Source: Vespa crabro
Taxonomy: Eukaryota > Arthropoda > Insecta > Hymenoptera > Vespidae
Assembly: GCF_910589235.1 (NCBI RefSeq)
Contig: NC_060959.1
Location: 1,228,501 to 1,292,500 of the forward strand
Length of the DNA: 64,000 nucleotides
Reading direction: 5' to 3'
The position numbers and the translations under genes are program-made. Below are positions 63,750 through 64,000 of this stretch, piece after piece. Positions within the stretch are counted from its first letter, which is position 1; each line of letters opens with the position of its first letter. The notes beneath the pieces were generated by a model. That model saw only the letters and a program-made list of their open reading frames with translations. It did not search any database and was not told where the DNA came from.

Positions 63750-64000
63750 AACAATAACAACAATAACAACAATAACGATAATAGCATTAATAACACTAAT
63801 AACAATAATAACAATAATAACAATAATAGTAATAAGAACAATAATAACAATAATAACAATAATAACAATAACAATAACAATAATAACAATAATAACAACA
63901 ATAACAACAATAACAACAATAACAACAATAACAATAATAACAAAATAACATTAATAATTATAATAATAATAATAATAACAATAATAACAATAATAACAAC

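Larger units (their letters stand above)
1..64000 (+). repeat. AAC/AAT triplet satellite array filling the whole window
   Basis: Every part of the window is built from AAC and AAT triplets on the + strand (GTT/ATT on the other). C content is low, at most one C per triplet, and G appears only as isolated substitutions. Triplets are not mixed at random: the commonest phrases are the nonamers AACAATAAT and AACAACAAT and the hexamer AACAAT, and runs of more than two or three AAC in a row are rare. One-base indels shift the triplet phase at fixed places, and these shifts recur in every copy of the larger units. The orientation never reverses. No stretch over 300 bases holds anything other than this repeat, and I found no gene, tRNA, rRNA or transposon remnant. 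Satellite DNA in heterochromatin is the natural reading; the organism cannot be named from the sequence. Confidence 0.97.
56530..64000 (+). repeat. Higher-order repeat unit, incomplete at the window end
   Basis: Begins as a copy of 51508-56529 (offset 5,022; 5,028 after a 6-base gain near 59.3 kb). Where that copy ends early, this one keeps the undeleted order and from about 61.4 kb is nearly identical to 43.4-45.95 kb (offset 18,048). In that stretch I noticed only isolated substitutions, for example 'aataccaat' at 43.54 kb against 'aataacaat', 'aacattaac' near 44763 against 'aacaataac', and 'aatgac' near 62510 against 'aataac'. It holds one single and one paired 110-bp element. The unit is cut by the window end. 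No gene is visible. Confidence 0.9.

Noticed and set aside
1..64000. A CRISPR array or another regularly spaced prokaryotic repeat.
   Set aside because: There are no unique spacers, no palindromic direct repeats and no cas genes; spacers and repeats are the same triplet material. Composition and length do not fit a bacterial locus.
1..64000. Telomeric repeat or centromere with CENP-B boxes.
   Set aside because: No telomere-type unit (such as TTAGGG, TTAGG or TTTAGGG) and no CENP-B-box-like sequence is present. A centromeric role cannot be excluded, but nothing in the sequence supports it.
27433..64000. Assembly artefact: the near-identical units could be duplicated contigs.
   Set aside because: Not fully excluded, but the copies carry private substitutions (42796 element, 43.54 kb, 62510) and different nonamer counts (11, 14, 13, 13), which a simple assembly duplication would not create. 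Spanning reads would settle it.

Overview
The whole window is one tandem-repeat array. It reads as AAC and AAT triplets on the + strand from the first base to the last, with no unique sequence between. G on the + strand occurs only as scattered point variants (gat, gac, agc, agt, aag). There is no stretch in the opposite orientation. I see no protein-coding gene, RNA gene, mobile element, CRISPR array or promoter that can be supported. The long open frames are a by-product of the repeat: none of the triplets TTG/TTA, GTT/ATT or TGT/TAT is a stop, so all three minus frames are open, and two of three plus frames are too.

A 64-kb G-free triplet satellite with kilobase-scale higher-order structure points to constitutive heterochromatin of a eukaryote, probably from a long-read assembly. 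This is inference; no flanking gene is present to identify the organism. Related simple satellites built from AATAAC-type units are known in insects such as Drosophila, and AAC/AAT microsatellite clusters are known in plants and protists. None of these identifies the source.

The array has layers. (1) Triplets combine into preferred phrases, mainly the nonamers AACAATAAT and AACAACAAT and the hexamer AACAAT. (2) Phrases are punctuated by fixed variant motifs: one-base phase shifts, a 'cgataataac...' boundary motif, and a 110-bp element present 15 times. (3) Punctuated phrases form modules of roughly 0.3-3 kb. (4) Modules form a higher-order repeat of about 10,976 bp.

Layout: 1-1298 is a second copy of 25525-26822. 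1299-8659 is an older-looking mosaic. 8660-11956 is collinear with 32.4-35.6 kb. 11957-17300 and 19873-24420 are copies of one another. 17301-19872 is collinear with about 29.9-32.5 kb. 24561-27432 and 27433-30304 are a head-to-tail 2,872-bp duplication. 27433-38408 and 38409-49384 are two successive copies of the 10,976-bp unit. 49385-51507 is a truncated partial copy. 51508-56529 is an internally deleted 5,022-bp derivative. 56530-64000 starts another copy, which follows the undeleted order to the end of the window. Copies on the right are nearly identical and those on the left more diverged, which suggests recent amplification towards the right.
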